DNA of 64,000 bases from G963664225 sp964538065 (GTDB lineage: Bacteria; Verrucomicrobiota; Verrucomicrobiia; Limisphaerales; UBA1319). The DNA is taken from the NCBI GenBank assembly GCA_964538065.1, contig CAZIDG010000011.1, positions 6,604 to 70,603 on the forward strand, given 5' to 3'. Position 1 is the stretch's first letter. Each line of letters begins with the position of its first letter. This document shows, in pieces, positions 18,346-27,900 of this stretch. The position numbers were made by a program, and so were the translations under genes. The notes beneath the pieces are model-generated. The model was not told the DNA's origin. It was given only the letters and a program-made list of their open reading frames with translations, and ran no database searches.

Positions 18346-18780
18346 AACCTTTTGGAAATCGTTTGCCTCATGCTACTCTTTTGAAGGGCATATGCCTTAA
18401 CGATACTGCCATATTTTAGCATGATATTGCCACTCGACAACCATAATCTGGCAAAGAGGATTATGAGCCATGCGACACGCTGCATCAGCGTGGGAATACA
18501 CCTTATCCTCAAGTGGATACGTCCATGTCCAGACACCTGTTCCCAGGACGGAATTGTCAGATGCGGTCCTCAGCACACACACCATCCAATCCCATTGCAA
18601 GCATGGTATTTACATTACCATCCATCTCATTCGATTGGGTAAAATACTCCCCGGCAGAAAGTTGCAGCGTTTCGGCAGGTCGTGCCCGCCCCTGCTATTT
18701 GGCCGTCATCAAACCCCTCCAGTGCGTTTCCAAAGCCCATACTTGCCTTTTGGAGGATTGTTTTTTATATACTGGGTAGC
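18346..18780. other. Intergenic region between pseudopilin and etfB
   Basis: This 435-bp stretch separates two divergently read genes and must hold both promoters. A possible etfB promoter is TTGCCT (18743-18748), 17 bp, then TATATA (18766-18771), very close to the ATG at 18781, which would give a nearly leaderless message. An inverted repeat ATGGTA-7-TACCAT lies at 18603-18621. Several short open frames exist here, but none shows a recognisable protein. Confidence 0.4.
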
Positions 18781-19593
18781 ATGAGTACTGGTTATCACAT
18801 CGTGGTTTGCGGCAGCATCGTGCCGGACCCGCTACAGACATTTGAGCCCATCTCGACACCGGCAGGGCCGGCACTAAAGAACGAGATGATGCTTCCGGCC
18901 GTGCTGGACCCCTGGGCCAGCCACGCCTTGTATGAGGCGGCCCATCTGGCCAAGAACGTCCCCGGGAGCAAGGTGTGGCTTGTCAGCATCGGTCCCAAGG
19001 CAAAACTGCAGCAGGTGATGATGACTGTGGCTCAAAAGGTTCCGTTTGAACTGGTGGCCCTGGATGGGTCTGCCAGCGGTTTTTCGGATGCCTGGCAAAC
19101 CGCTGCCGCCCTGGCCGAAGCCATTCAAGGCATTGCGGGTTTGGATCGTAATCGCCTCATGGTGTTTGGCGGTTGGGAATCCGCATCTCGCGGTGCTGGA
19201 GCAACGCTTCAATTGATTGGTGAACGTCTGGGCATTGTGGATCAATTCCTTGGCGTGGACCAACTTACAGTCAATCCCGACAATACCCTGCGCATCCTGG
19301 AGCGTATTGAAGGCGGCAAACACCAGGTATCCGTGTGCGCCGCGCCACCGGTCCTTCTGGGTTGGGCCACAGGAAATCTCCCTGAACCCCGAAACAATCC
19401 CCAGGTAGGCATGGCCAACATGCGTACTGTCATGCCCGCTCTGCAGCGCGCCAAACCAGTCAAAACCATTGCCGAAGATGCTTCCTTCGTCTCTGTCTCC
19501 ATGCCCAAACAATTACGCGAAACCCGTATTGTGAAGGACATGACGCCCGATGACATTGCCAAGGAAATCGCAGCGTGGATTCAACAAAGCTAA
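18781..19593 (+). CDS. etfB: Electron transfer flavoprotein, beta subunit
   Basis: The 270-aa protein is the ETF beta (FixA-type) subunit. It begins HIVVCGSIVPDPLQTFE and contains MLPAVLDPWASHALYEAAHLA, the position of the family's DxxAxEAA-type segment. GSKVWLVSIGPKAKLQQVM follows, and AGLDRNRLMVFGGWE lies near the middle. ETF takes electrons from acyl-CoA dehydrogenases. The ATG at 18781 is chosen because it begins the conserved region; the frame is open further upstream without support. The gene lies 23 bp from etfA. The sequence is divergent from the best-known ETFs, consistent with a dedicated partner dehydrogenase. Confidence 0.87.
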   Translation: MSTGYHIVVCGSIVPDPLQTFEPISTPAGPALKNEMMLPAVLDPWASHALYEAAHLAKNVPGSKVWLVSIGPKAKLQQVMMTVAQKVPFELVALDGSASGFSDAWQTAAALAEAIQGIAGLDRNRLMVFGGWESASRGAGATLQLIGERLGIVDQFLGVDQLTVNPDNTLRILERIEGGKHQVSVCAAPPVLLGWATGNLPEPRNNPQVGMANMRTVMPALQRAKPVKTIAEDASFVSVSMPKQLRETRIVKDMTPDDIAKEIAAWIQQS

Positions 19594-19616
19594 ACAAGGT
19601 TAACCTCTTACAACAC

Positions 19617-20645
19617 ATGGATACGATATTGTTTTTGGCCCACACGGAATCGGATGGAACCTTGTGTCCTGCCGCCTTGGAAAGCCTGGCCGCAGCTCAA
19701 AAGCTTCAAAAAAGCCTGTCGGGATCAGCTCTTATTGCTGGTTTAATCGGCGCTAAAAACCAGGCCGCAGCCGATTCGCTGGCCCAGTCGGGATGCAGCC
19801 GTTTTCTCAGCGTTGAGGGTGAAGCATTTGCACAGTCTCGCTATGCATCGGACGCTGCAGCCGCAGAGGCCCTCTGCAAGGCTGCCCAGGCCAGCATTAT
19901 GATCGCCCCTCATACCGCGCGTTTCGCACGTTGTCTGCCCGGTGTGGCTCATCGTCTGAATGGACGCGCTGACACCCATGCCACCGGTGTGGATTGCAAA
20001 GATGGAGGCTTGGTGGTCAACCGCTGGTGTTACCGCCAACGTCTCGAATCTGTCATTAAACGCACCACCCGCCCCTGGATCATTCTGATGGATCCGGGTT
20101 GTGCCAATGCCTGGAAGGGCACGGCTTCCCCAGTCACTCTGGAACAGATCCCTGTCGCCCTGAGTGCCGCCCTCGAACGGACCCGCGTGACGGGCATACA
20201 GGCTCCCCCGGCCGACCAGCAGACCATCCGGCCTGATGCCAAAGTTCTGTTTGTGGCCGGAGCGGGCTGGACAAAGAAACAAGCCGATGGGCAACCGCAC
20301 GTCAAAGACGCCGAAGTGCTCATCCGGACGTTTCTGGACAAGGCACGGGCCTCCCTGGGCAGCAGCAAATCGTTGGTGGATTTGAGCGGTGAAGGCCAGG
20401 CCGTCCTTTCCTTTCTGACGCATCTCAACCAAATCGGACAGACTGGTTCCACGCCCAGACATCCCAAAGGCCTCGCCACCTGCTGTCATGGTGAAGAACC
20501 TCACACGGTGGGCTGGCGATTCATCAACGAACGTCGCGCCATCAATCTCGATCCAAACTGTGGATGGGCAAGAGGCAAGGCGGATGTTTTATACGTGGCG
20601 GATGCTTTTGCCGTCATGAAACGCCTGAACGCATTGCTATCCTGA
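19617..20645 (+). CDS. etfA: Electron transfer flavoprotein, alpha subunit
   Basis: The 342-aa protein is the FAD-binding ETF alpha subunit. The N-terminal part (DTILFLAHTESDGTLCPAAL) is the variable domain. The C-terminal FAD domain is visible as QIGQTGSTPRHPKGLATCCH, then RAINLDPNCGWARGKADVLY, which parallel the VGQTGK and AINKDP...AD motifs of the family. The CCHGEE stretch replaces the usual GISGAxQH-type segment, so the flavin site is unusual. It follows etfB by 23 bp and is followed by an ABM-domain gene 23 bp later. Confidence 0.85.
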   Translation: MDTILFLAHTESDGTLCPAALESLAAAQKLQKSLSGSALIAGLIGAKNQAAADSLAQSGCSRFLSVEGEAFAQSRYASDAAAAEALCKAAQASIMIAPHTARFARCLPGVAHRLNGRADTHATGVDCKDGGLVVNRWCYRQRLESVIKRTTRPWIILMDPGCANAWKGTASPVTLEQIPVALSAALERTRVTGIQAPPADQQTIRPDAKVLFVAGAGWTKKQADGQPHVKDAEVLIRTFLDKARASLGSSKSLVDLSGEGQAVLSFLTHLNQIGQTGSTPRHPKGLATCCHGEEPHTVGWRFINERRAINLDPNCGWARGKADVLYVADAFAVMKRLNALLS

Positions 20646-20668
20646 CCTTTTCCACGAAAGGAGGCTCC

Positions 20669-20962
20669 ATGTTTACCGTCATGGTTCATATCAAGGTCAA
20701 ACCTGAGTGCATCGAGGCATTCAAGGCGGCTTCGCTGGACAATGCCCACCATAGCCGTCAGGAGCCTGGCATCGCCCGTTTTGACTGTTTTCAGCAGACC
20801 GATGATCCTGCACGTTTTGTCTTGGTGGAAGCCTATCGCTCAGCCGAAGACCCCGCCCGACACAAGGAGACTGCTCATTACCAGCGCTGGCGCGATGCCG
20901 TAGCCAGCATGATGGCGGAGCCGCGCTCCAGCGTGAAATATGTCTGGCAGAATCCCCAATAA
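20669..20962 (+). CDS. ABM-domain protein (YgiN/LsrG-like putative monooxygenase)
   Basis: This is a small 97-aa single-domain protein of the antibiotic-biosynthesis-monooxygenase fold. It begins MFTVMVHIKVKPECIEAFK, with EPGIARFDCFQQTDDPARFV and LVEAYRSAEDPARHKET following, as in YgiN, LsrG and related proteins. A very good ribosome binding site (AAAGGAGGCTCC) fixes the ATG at 20669. Members act on quinones, phospho-sugars or other small carbonyl compounds. It is not a RhaM mutarotase, whose motifs are different. In this operon, between etfA and an alcohol dehydrogenase, it may handle a reactive intermediate, but this is inference. Confidence 0.85.
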   Translation: MFTVMVHIKVKPECIEAFKAASLDNAHHSRQEPGIARFDCFQQTDDPARFVLVEAYRSAEDPARHKETAHYQRWRDAVASMMAEPRSSVKYVWQNPQ

Positions 20963-20988
20963 CGACAAACATTCCTGGAAATGATGAT

Positions 20989-22158
20989 GTGAGTGCAGGA
21001 ATCGCCAGTTTTGAGTTTGCCACCGCCCCCAAAGTCATTTTTGGAAGCGGATCGCTCAAACAGACTGGTCCTGCCTCACGACATCTGGGAACACGTGGAT
21101 TCATTGTTTGTGGCCACCGGCAAAAGCTCGCGCAGGAACTGAAAAGCAGCCTGGCACCAGAGGGTTTTTCGCTGGATGTCATTTCCATCTCAGGCGAGCC
21201 GACCACAGACCAAATCGAATCGGTGGTTGAAAGGGTCCGATCCGCGAAAGCCGAAGTTCTTTTTGCTGTGGGAGGGGGCGGCGCCATGGACTCGGCCAAG
21301 GCCATTGCGGCCATGGCAGGCAATACGGGCACGCTCCTTGATTATCTTGAGGTTGTTGGGTTGGGCAAGCCCCTCCCCTGTCCTGCCCTGCCTGTTGTCG
21401 CGATTCCCACCACGGCAGGCACCGGTGCCGAGGTGACCCGGAATGCGGTTTTGCATTCTCCAAGTCATCATGTGAAAGCCAGCCTGCGTCATGCCAGCAT
21501 GATGCCCCGTCTGGCGATAGTGGATCCCCTGCTCACGCTGGATCTGCCACCGGCAATCACAGCGGCCACAGGCATGGATGCGTTGACCCAGCTCATCGAG
21601 CCCTATGTGTCGATCAAAGCCAATCCCATGTCCGATGCGCTCGCACGCGAAGGCCTGGCACATGCCGCCAGTTCCCTCGCCAAGGCATTCCAGAAGCCAG
21701 ACGACGTCGCAGCACGGGAGCACATGAGCGTGGCCAGTCTTTTCAGCGGCATGGCCCTTGCGAATTCGGGATTGGGAGCCGTGCACGGAATAGCCGCCCC
21801 CCTGGGCGGGGCTTTCGGCGCACCCCATGGCGCCATTTGCGCCGCTTTGCTGCCCCATGCCATGACCGTCAATATTGCCGCCATGCGGTCACGACAACCC
21901 CAGCATGAGGCGCTGCGACGTTATGATGAAATTGCCAGAATCCTTACAGGCCGCACGTCAGCCAAGGCTGACGATGGGGTTCAGTGGATTCTGGAACTGG
22001 TTCGATCCATGAGCATCCCATCCCTGGCTCATTACGGGATCGCGGCCAACCACGTCGCCGACCTTGCAGCCAAAGCCGCTTCTGCCAGCAGCATGCGTGG
22101 CAATCCCATCCAGCTTCAACCGGGAGAAATCGAAGACATTTTGAACCGGGCACTCTAA
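20989..22158 (+). CDS. Iron-containing alcohol dehydrogenase (lactaldehyde reductase-like)
   Basis: The 389-aa enzyme belongs to the iron-dependent alcohol dehydrogenase family. The nucleotide-binding motif is GGGGAMDSAKAIA. The family signature follows as IPTTAGTGAEVTRNAVL. The metal-binding region includes GMDALTQLIEPYVS and GAVHGIAAPLGGAFGAPHG, with the expected His residues. The start is a GTG; no in-frame ATG lies nearby. In the context of rhamnose breakdown the natural reaction would be interconversion of lactaldehyde and 1,2-propanediol, as for FucO, but other alcohols are possible. It ends the etfB-etfA-ABM-adh unit. Confidence 0.88.
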   Translation: MSAGIASFEFATAPKVIFGSGSLKQTGPASRHLGTRGFIVCGHRQKLAQELKSSLAPEGFSLDVISISGEPTTDQIESVVERVRSAKAEVLFAVGGGGAMDSAKAIAAMAGNTGTLLDYLEVVGLGKPLPCPALPVVAIPTTAGTGAEVTRNAVLHSPSHHVKASLRHASMMPRLAIVDPLLTLDLPPAITAATGMDALTQLIEPYVSIKANPMSDALAREGLAHAASSLAKAFQKPDDVAAREHMSVASLFSGMALANSGLGAVHGIAAPLGGAFGAPHGAICAALLPHAMTVNIAAMRSRQPQHEALRRYDEIARILTGRTSAKADDGVQWILELVRSMSIPSLAHYGIAANHVADLAAKAASASSMRGNPIQLQPGEIEDILNRAL

Positions 22159-22198
22159 AGCGCCCGGCCCGAAATATTCGTTGCGTCAAAGCCTGTCG

Positions 22199-24535
22199 TT
22201 ACGGGGTGCTCAACCGATAATACCGCGCCGCAGCGGTTGGCGCGGTGTCCGTGACTTCAATCGTCTGCGATGCGCTGACTGCTGAAATGTTGGTCAACAC
22301 CTGCCATGTGGAATTCAACGCATTATCGCAATACCACACGGAATAACTGCGGCCCGCCATCACCGAAACGGCAATGCCCATGCTTTTGCCCTTCGGAACC
22401 ACTGAACCGATGGTCAACTTGCTGGCAGCATCAGCGGGATCTGTGCCACAAAGATATTCGCTCTGATTCGACAGGCCATCCGCATCCATGTCCAGGGCTG
22501 CATCCAATGGCGAAGACGGATTCAAACCATGGGACAGCTCCCATTCGTCAGGCATGCCATCGCCATCCAAGTCCGTGGCCGCTCCCGTATTATGCCATCC
22601 GGGGGTTGGGGCGCCTGTTTTCCAGCACACCGGATCATTGCCATAAACGAATGCATTTGTTTTCTGCAGGGAATATCCTGTTCCGGCAGCACCGGCCGGC
22701 CAGGGATAGATGCTGGAGTAATCCACCTTCTCAACCGTCACGTAGGGCACAATCCCCTCGTTAATGTGCGTAATGCCCTGGATGTAATCAGGCTCCAGCA
22801 ACGAAATCGGCTCCGAGGAGTTGCTCAATTTGCCATCATATGGCCCATACAGCTTCACCCCATCAGGAACGCCATAGCGGCTGATAAATTCAGCCCGAGC
22901 AACGGTATTGGTCTCAGGATCGAAGCTAACCACAAGGATATATCCTCCCGCGGGGATCACTGCATTCTGCGGGAAATCAAAGTCCACCCCACCGCGCAGG
23001 CGCCAGGTGTTGGTCGTCTCCACCACATGATGCAATGGCACGGGAACAGCCGTCATGTTGAACAATTCGATGTACTCATCCTGGACATTGTCGTTGGTGG
23101 TTCCTGCAGGCGACGGCGGCTGGAACATGATCTCAGAAATGACGACAGGTCCCACAGCAGGGCCGGAATTGGCCGAGCCAATGGTATTTGTGATCTGCAT
23201 GGGATACTGCACCACTCCGACACTGTTGGTATAGCGTCCCAACGTGGTCGCATTGAAGGTGGGCCCAAAGGAAATGGTGGCGCGATATCCGGTAAGGTTG
23301 CCTGCGGCGTCGGCGGCCGACACGAAAACGGAATCTCCTTCTGAAGAGTTCAGATTGAACGCCACAAGGCCGTTTGTAAAATCGTGCTCGTAATACACCA
23401 TGTATCCCAAGCCAGGCAACTGCGTGCCCGAGGGAATGCGGAATTTCTTCAGGTTCGACAGACTATCACTGAGGTACCACCCTCCAATATCCACCATGCT
23501 GCCCGTGGGGTTCAACAACTCAATCGCATCCTCCAGTGGCGGATCCGTATGGGTCAACACCTCGTTGATCACCACCGTGCTCAATGGCAAATAGTTGCTC
23601 TCGGCGGGTGAAGGGGTGGTGTAAAATTTGACCACCGTGGTGGCATTGCCGTCGGGCAGGCGTCCCTCCGACACTCCATTGAGTTGGGCCAGGAAGATCA
23701 CACTATCAATGGCGGCCCCAATCTCGGGGAAGATGCCCAATTCATCCCCATCCTTTGAGAGTTTGAAATTCACATGCTTTGGGCCATTGGCCACCTTGTC
23801 ATCCGCAATGAATTTCTGGAATGCCTGAGCTCCTGTGCCAATGAAAGAGAGACTGGGTATGCGAAACTTGCGGGGTGTTTTCTTCAGGCTGTTCGTGAGG
23901 TACAGGCCGCCAAGAGCCACCGGCTTGGTATCGGGGTTATAAATTTCAAACCAATCGTCACCCCCATCGGGATCGGCCATCCACTCATTAATCTTCAAGG
24001 CGGAGGGATTGCCCATGCTCACGAGCACGTTGGCACTTCCTTTGGAAGGTTCCGTTAAAGTAAAGGCCGAGGCGTTTGACTGCTGACGTCCAATCGAAAA
24101 ATCAGGAATCTGAATGCCAAAGACGACGGAATCGACCAACTGGCTGTTGGCATCGTACAAATACACAGCATCGCCATCAGCATTCAACCCATACCCGGTG
24201 TTATAGGGTGAAGCCGGCGTTGTGTTGTCAAAATACACGACCAAGTAACGTCCCCCGCGGATGACAGATCCGTTCGGGAACACCCATTTGCGAGGATTTA
24301 ATGGATCACTCGTCAGGCTCATCCCCTCCAGATCAACATCGTTCGTGGAAGCATTATAGAACTCCACCCAATCCGGAGTTGAGCCGCTGGATTCCACATA
24401 GGTGGCATTGTTAGCCAGCACCTCATTGATAAAAACGTCACTGGCCTGGACATTAATAGACCACACCAACCCCGCACCCATCAGGGCTGTAACAAATAGG
24501 TTACGCATTTTGTATTTAATATGAGCAACATTCAT
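22199..24535 (-). CDS. Secreted multi-LTD protein (LTD-only paralogue 1)
   Basis: This exported protein of about 778 aa has a signal peptide (FVTALMGAGLVWSINVQA) followed by four lamin-tail domains at roughly residues 35-145, 180-295, 320-440 and 465-610. Each shows the pattern INEVxxxxxxxxxDWVEFYN. A calcium-binding DLDGDGMPDEWE / DMDADGLSNQSEY stretch follows near residue 655, and then a C-terminal beta-rich module ending RYYRLSTP. LTDs in bacteria occur in large surface or secreted proteins. The ATG at 24535 has a GGGAGTGGA ribosome site; 24508 is an alternative. It is collinear with the paralogue at 30801-33209 (both share VINEVLTHTDPPLEDA). It is the downstream end of the four-gene array. 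Confidence 0.82.
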   Translation of the reverse strand: MNVAHIKYKMRNLFVTALMGAGLVWSINVQASDVFINEVLANNATYVESSGSTPDWVEFYNASTNDVDLEGMSLTSDPLNPRKWVFPNGSVIRGGRYLVVYFDNTTPASPYNTGYGLNADGDAVYLYDANSQLVDSVVFGIQIPDFSIGRQQSNASAFTLTEPSKGSANVLVSMGNPSALKINEWMADPDGGDDWFEIYNPDTKPVALGGLYLTNSLKKTPRKFRIPSLSFIGTGAQAFQKFIADDKVANGPKHVNFKLSKDGDELGIFPEIGAAIDSVIFLAQLNGVSEGRLPDGNATTVVKFYTTPSPAESNYLPLSTVVINEVLTHTDPPLEDAIELLNPTGSMVDIGGWYLSDSLSNLKKFRIPSGTQLPGLGYMVYYEHDFTNGLVAFNLNSSEGDSVFVSAADAAGNLTGYRATISFGPTFNATTLGRYTNSVGVVQYPMQITNTIGSANSGPAVGPVVISEIMFQPPSPAGTTNDNVQDEYIELFNMTAVPVPLHHVVETTNTWRLRGGVDFDFPQNAVIPAGGYILVVSFDPETNTVARAEFISRYGVPDGVKLYGPYDGKLSNSSEPISLLEPDYIQGITHINEGIVPYVTVEKVDYSSIYPWPAGAAGTGYSLQKTNAFVYGNDPVCWKTGAPTPGWHNTGAATDLDGDGMPDEWELSHGLNPSSPLDAALDMDADGLSNQSEYLCGTDPADAASKLTIGSVVPKGKSMGIAVSVMAGRSYSVWYCDNALNSTWQVLTNISAVSASQTIEVTDTAPTAAARYYRLSTP

Positions 24536-24930
24536 TCCACTCCCAACACTCATGACATGTTGCAATTTACTGCCAACGAATGACTTACACATACCCACCA
24601 CCCAACCCGCACTCGTCACACGTTGTGAATCCGCTTCTCATACTGGTTTGCCCCCACCCATGACAAGCCTTTCCAATCACTCTTTCCATGTTACTGGCGG
24701 GGTTTGAGATCCTGAACAACGACCTCTGGAATCCAGAATGGGCACCATCTGCACCAGAATTCCTGGTTAAAGGGCTCAAGGCAGGCACATGCACCTTATT
24801 TGCATAAACCGGCAGGAAGCGACTGTTTGAGACGCATCGTTCGGTAATGCATCAAGGATGGCTGGGGATTGTGTCCTCAGCCATCCTTTGAAGTTATCAG
24901 GGATAAGGGGAAAATCAGCACCACCTGCGC
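24536..24930. other. Intergenic region with stem-loop between LTD genes
   Basis: This 395-bp gap separates two minus-strand LTD genes. A long hairpin (AAGGATGGCTG at 24854-24864 with CAGCCATCCTT at 24878-24888, extended inside by GGA/TCC) lies 43 bp after the stop of the upstream CotH gene. It has no strong T-run but probably acts as its terminator. The promoter of the 22199-24535 gene should lie in the rest. No coding sequence was recognised. Confidence 0.5.
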
Positions 24931-27900
24931 TCAAGGCAACGCCGGTGTGACAAGCCGGTAAAAACGCACGGGAGTAGTATGCGGGAGCGGATCTTCCACC
25001 TCGATGATGCGGGATGTTGAATCGGCGGCAACATCAGTCAGTTTTTGCCATCCTCCCGTGGCCAGACTGTCGCGGTACATTATTGAATAGGAATGCCCGG
25101 CAACAAACGCGAAACTGAGTTTGGGGCCGCCAACCGATCCATTCTTCAAATTCAACTTCAAGAAACTCTTGCTGTTGCGCGGATCGGTGCCCGCACCATA
25201 TTCCTGCAAGTTGCTGGCGCCATCCTGGTCAGGATCGGCATTGTCACCCCCGATGGCGGGGTTGGCTATTTCTGCCTCGGTGAAATAGCGTTGTTTCCAC
25301 ACCAGAGCCGAATCCATCACAACGTTGATGGAGACCTCATGATAAACAGAGTGCTCGCCATCCTCAGCCGTCAAACGCAACACATACGGGCCAGGCTCCG
25401 TAATGGTCACCTTTGTTGCCAGCTCTGTGGTGGTCGAAAATTCAACCAGGGCAGGACCGGCCGACTGGCCCCAGTAAGTGTACAACGTCCCGGGAGGAAC
25501 AGGCATGCCATCATCCACGGCCGTGCCGGTTAACTGCAGTACGATGGGCAACGCGGTGACGAGCAGATTGGCATCCTGTCCTGCGTACACATAGGGTTTG
25601 CGGTTGCTCTCCACCCCCGGGGATGGAGCGGGATCACTATCGCGCCAATTCAAGGCATCATTGCCAAAGCCAGAAGCAATCAGGCGTTCCAGCGAGGCTC
25701 CGCCCCCATCGGCATTGGTGGGCCATGGATATTTGTCATTATAGCGAACTTCGTCCACAGTCACATAGGGCACGTACACAGTGCCATTGGTGTCCAATTC
25801 AGGAGCCTCAGGCTGCTGCAATTGCAGCAGTTCACCGCTATCCTGCAGCACCCCACTCATCGGCCCGAAAACCGGCACACTCGATGGCACCTTGTACTGG
25901 GTGCGGAAGGAATTGGTATCCCCAGCCACAACAAGGAATAGGCCATTTGCGGGGATCTCCACGTTGGGAGGGAAGGCATAGCCGCCGCCCTTCAACCGCC
26001 ACGTGTTGGTGGAAAATCTTGCATCATAGAGTTTCACCACGTTGGTGCTTATGTTCTTGAACTCAACGAACTCGGTTTGCCCCGTCGCAGGATGATAATA
26101 GATTTCGTTGATGACGATGGGCCCCACGCGCGGACCACTGTTGACCCGGCCCAGGGTATTGGTCCTTTGGGCAGGGAAGAAAACCTCGCCCAGGCTGTTG
26201 GTATAGCGTCCAAATGTGACACCCGTTGCAGCGGCATCGAACTCCACCCCGTCACAATAACCGGTAAGCTCACCCGCCGCATTCGCAGCGAACAAATACA
26301 CCTGTTCGCCATGTGAACTCAGGGTGAAGCTTGGATCAATCCCGGGGGTTGGATTAAAGTCGCTTTCGGTCAAGACCACATAACCTCCCGCCTGAACGGT
26401 CCTGCCTGCTGGTATGCGGTATTTTTTGGGTGTTTTCTTGTCATCCGTCAAATACCAGTAACCAATGTTAATGTTAAAATCAGTTGGATTATGCAGCTCG
26501 ATGGCGTCGACCTCAGGAGGCTCGGAGTTGCTCAAGAACTCATTGATCAGAACCGTGCCCGTCAGAGGCTCGGGATCATCCGCTCCCGGAGATCCGCCCC
26601 GGAATGCGCTGGCCCGCCAGTGGGCCGCATTGTCAGGATCGGAATTCGCATTGGGATTCATGGGGACAATGGAGAAACCCATGCCGTCAGCCGTTGCCGG
26701 CCAGGGCGCCCGCGAATCATATTTTACCGAAAACAATGGCGTGCCAATGGCATGGACCAGGGTCAGTTCATCGCCATTGTTGGCCAACTGGCCGGCATAC
26801 ACTCCATCCACTTTGATGGAGGGATAATTACTCTGGAAGGAAGCTGGATCGTGCACGAGAACGGCGAACTGACCGGGGGCCAGCACCGTGCCATTGGTAA
26901 AGGTGAAATCAATGCCTGAGGTGAAGTGAACCCCGCTCAAATCCAGAATGTCAGTTCCAATATTCTTGAGTTCGAGGAACTCAAACCGATCCCCGTCGGC
27001 CTGTCCCTGATCCTGCGGATGATACATGATTTCTGTGATGACCAATTCCTTGAAGGTTTGAATCACAAGGAAATCAGCCTCGGTCAAGGGGCTCCATTCC
27101 AGTCCATTCCATGTGCGAGCCATGACATGCTGATTTCGCCCGATGGTAATTGGACCGCGGTAAACCTGGGCCTGGGCAGAAATGGCACCTCCAAGAACGC
27201 GGGGATCCGTGCCATTCGTCGTATAGTAAATGGTCCCACCAAAAGCTTCCATGCTCAGATTGAAGCCCTTCTCCACATGACCTCCATGCTGTCCAAAGGA
27301 AGGGGCCTGCAAATTGGGGAAGAGATTCTTATCCCTCAACTGCTGCAACACGACCCCCGTTCGGTAGGGCAGAATGTTGGTCAGCACATTGTTTATGGCT
27401 GCAATCCATTCGACATCGCGGGTCAGAGGTGTCGTTCGTTTGGAATCCCCCCAGCGCGCTGACTCGCCGACCACCGCACGGTCAATCTCGGTTTTGCGCC
27501 TCAGGAATCGTTCGATGCACTTGTCAGGAGTCAACACACCATCGTTGAACATGTGTTTCTGAATCCGGTCCGCAATCGTAAGACGAAACTCCGGACTATT
27601 CCACAACTGCTGCCATACCCATTGGGGACTGCTGTAGTAAACATCGTTGGTCCCGGCAGGGAATGGGCCCGTGCGGTCTTCATTCAAATCCAGAAGGGTG
27701 TGCTCGGCATCGTGAATGATGAAACGGAAACCATCCGCGCCGGTGCGATCACGAAGGCCATACCAATTGTTGGGCCTTTCGTTGTTCAGGAACCAGGAGA
27801 TTGGCGCATCCAGATTGCCACCGTACAGGATGATCAACATATAATCCACCAGGTTGGTGACATCGACCAGGTTTTCATACGCCGGATTACGGCTGCCATC

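Noticed and set aside
18397..18600. Minus-strand 67-codon frame upstream of the pseudopilin gene
   Set aside because: The protein has no recognisable domain and several competing frames cover the same bases. It is treated as non-coding promoter region.
18603..18621. Inverted repeat ATGGTA-7-TACCAT ahead of etfB
   Set aside because: The arms are only 6 bp and the site lies 160 bp from the gene. It is too weak to call an operator without comparison to relatives.
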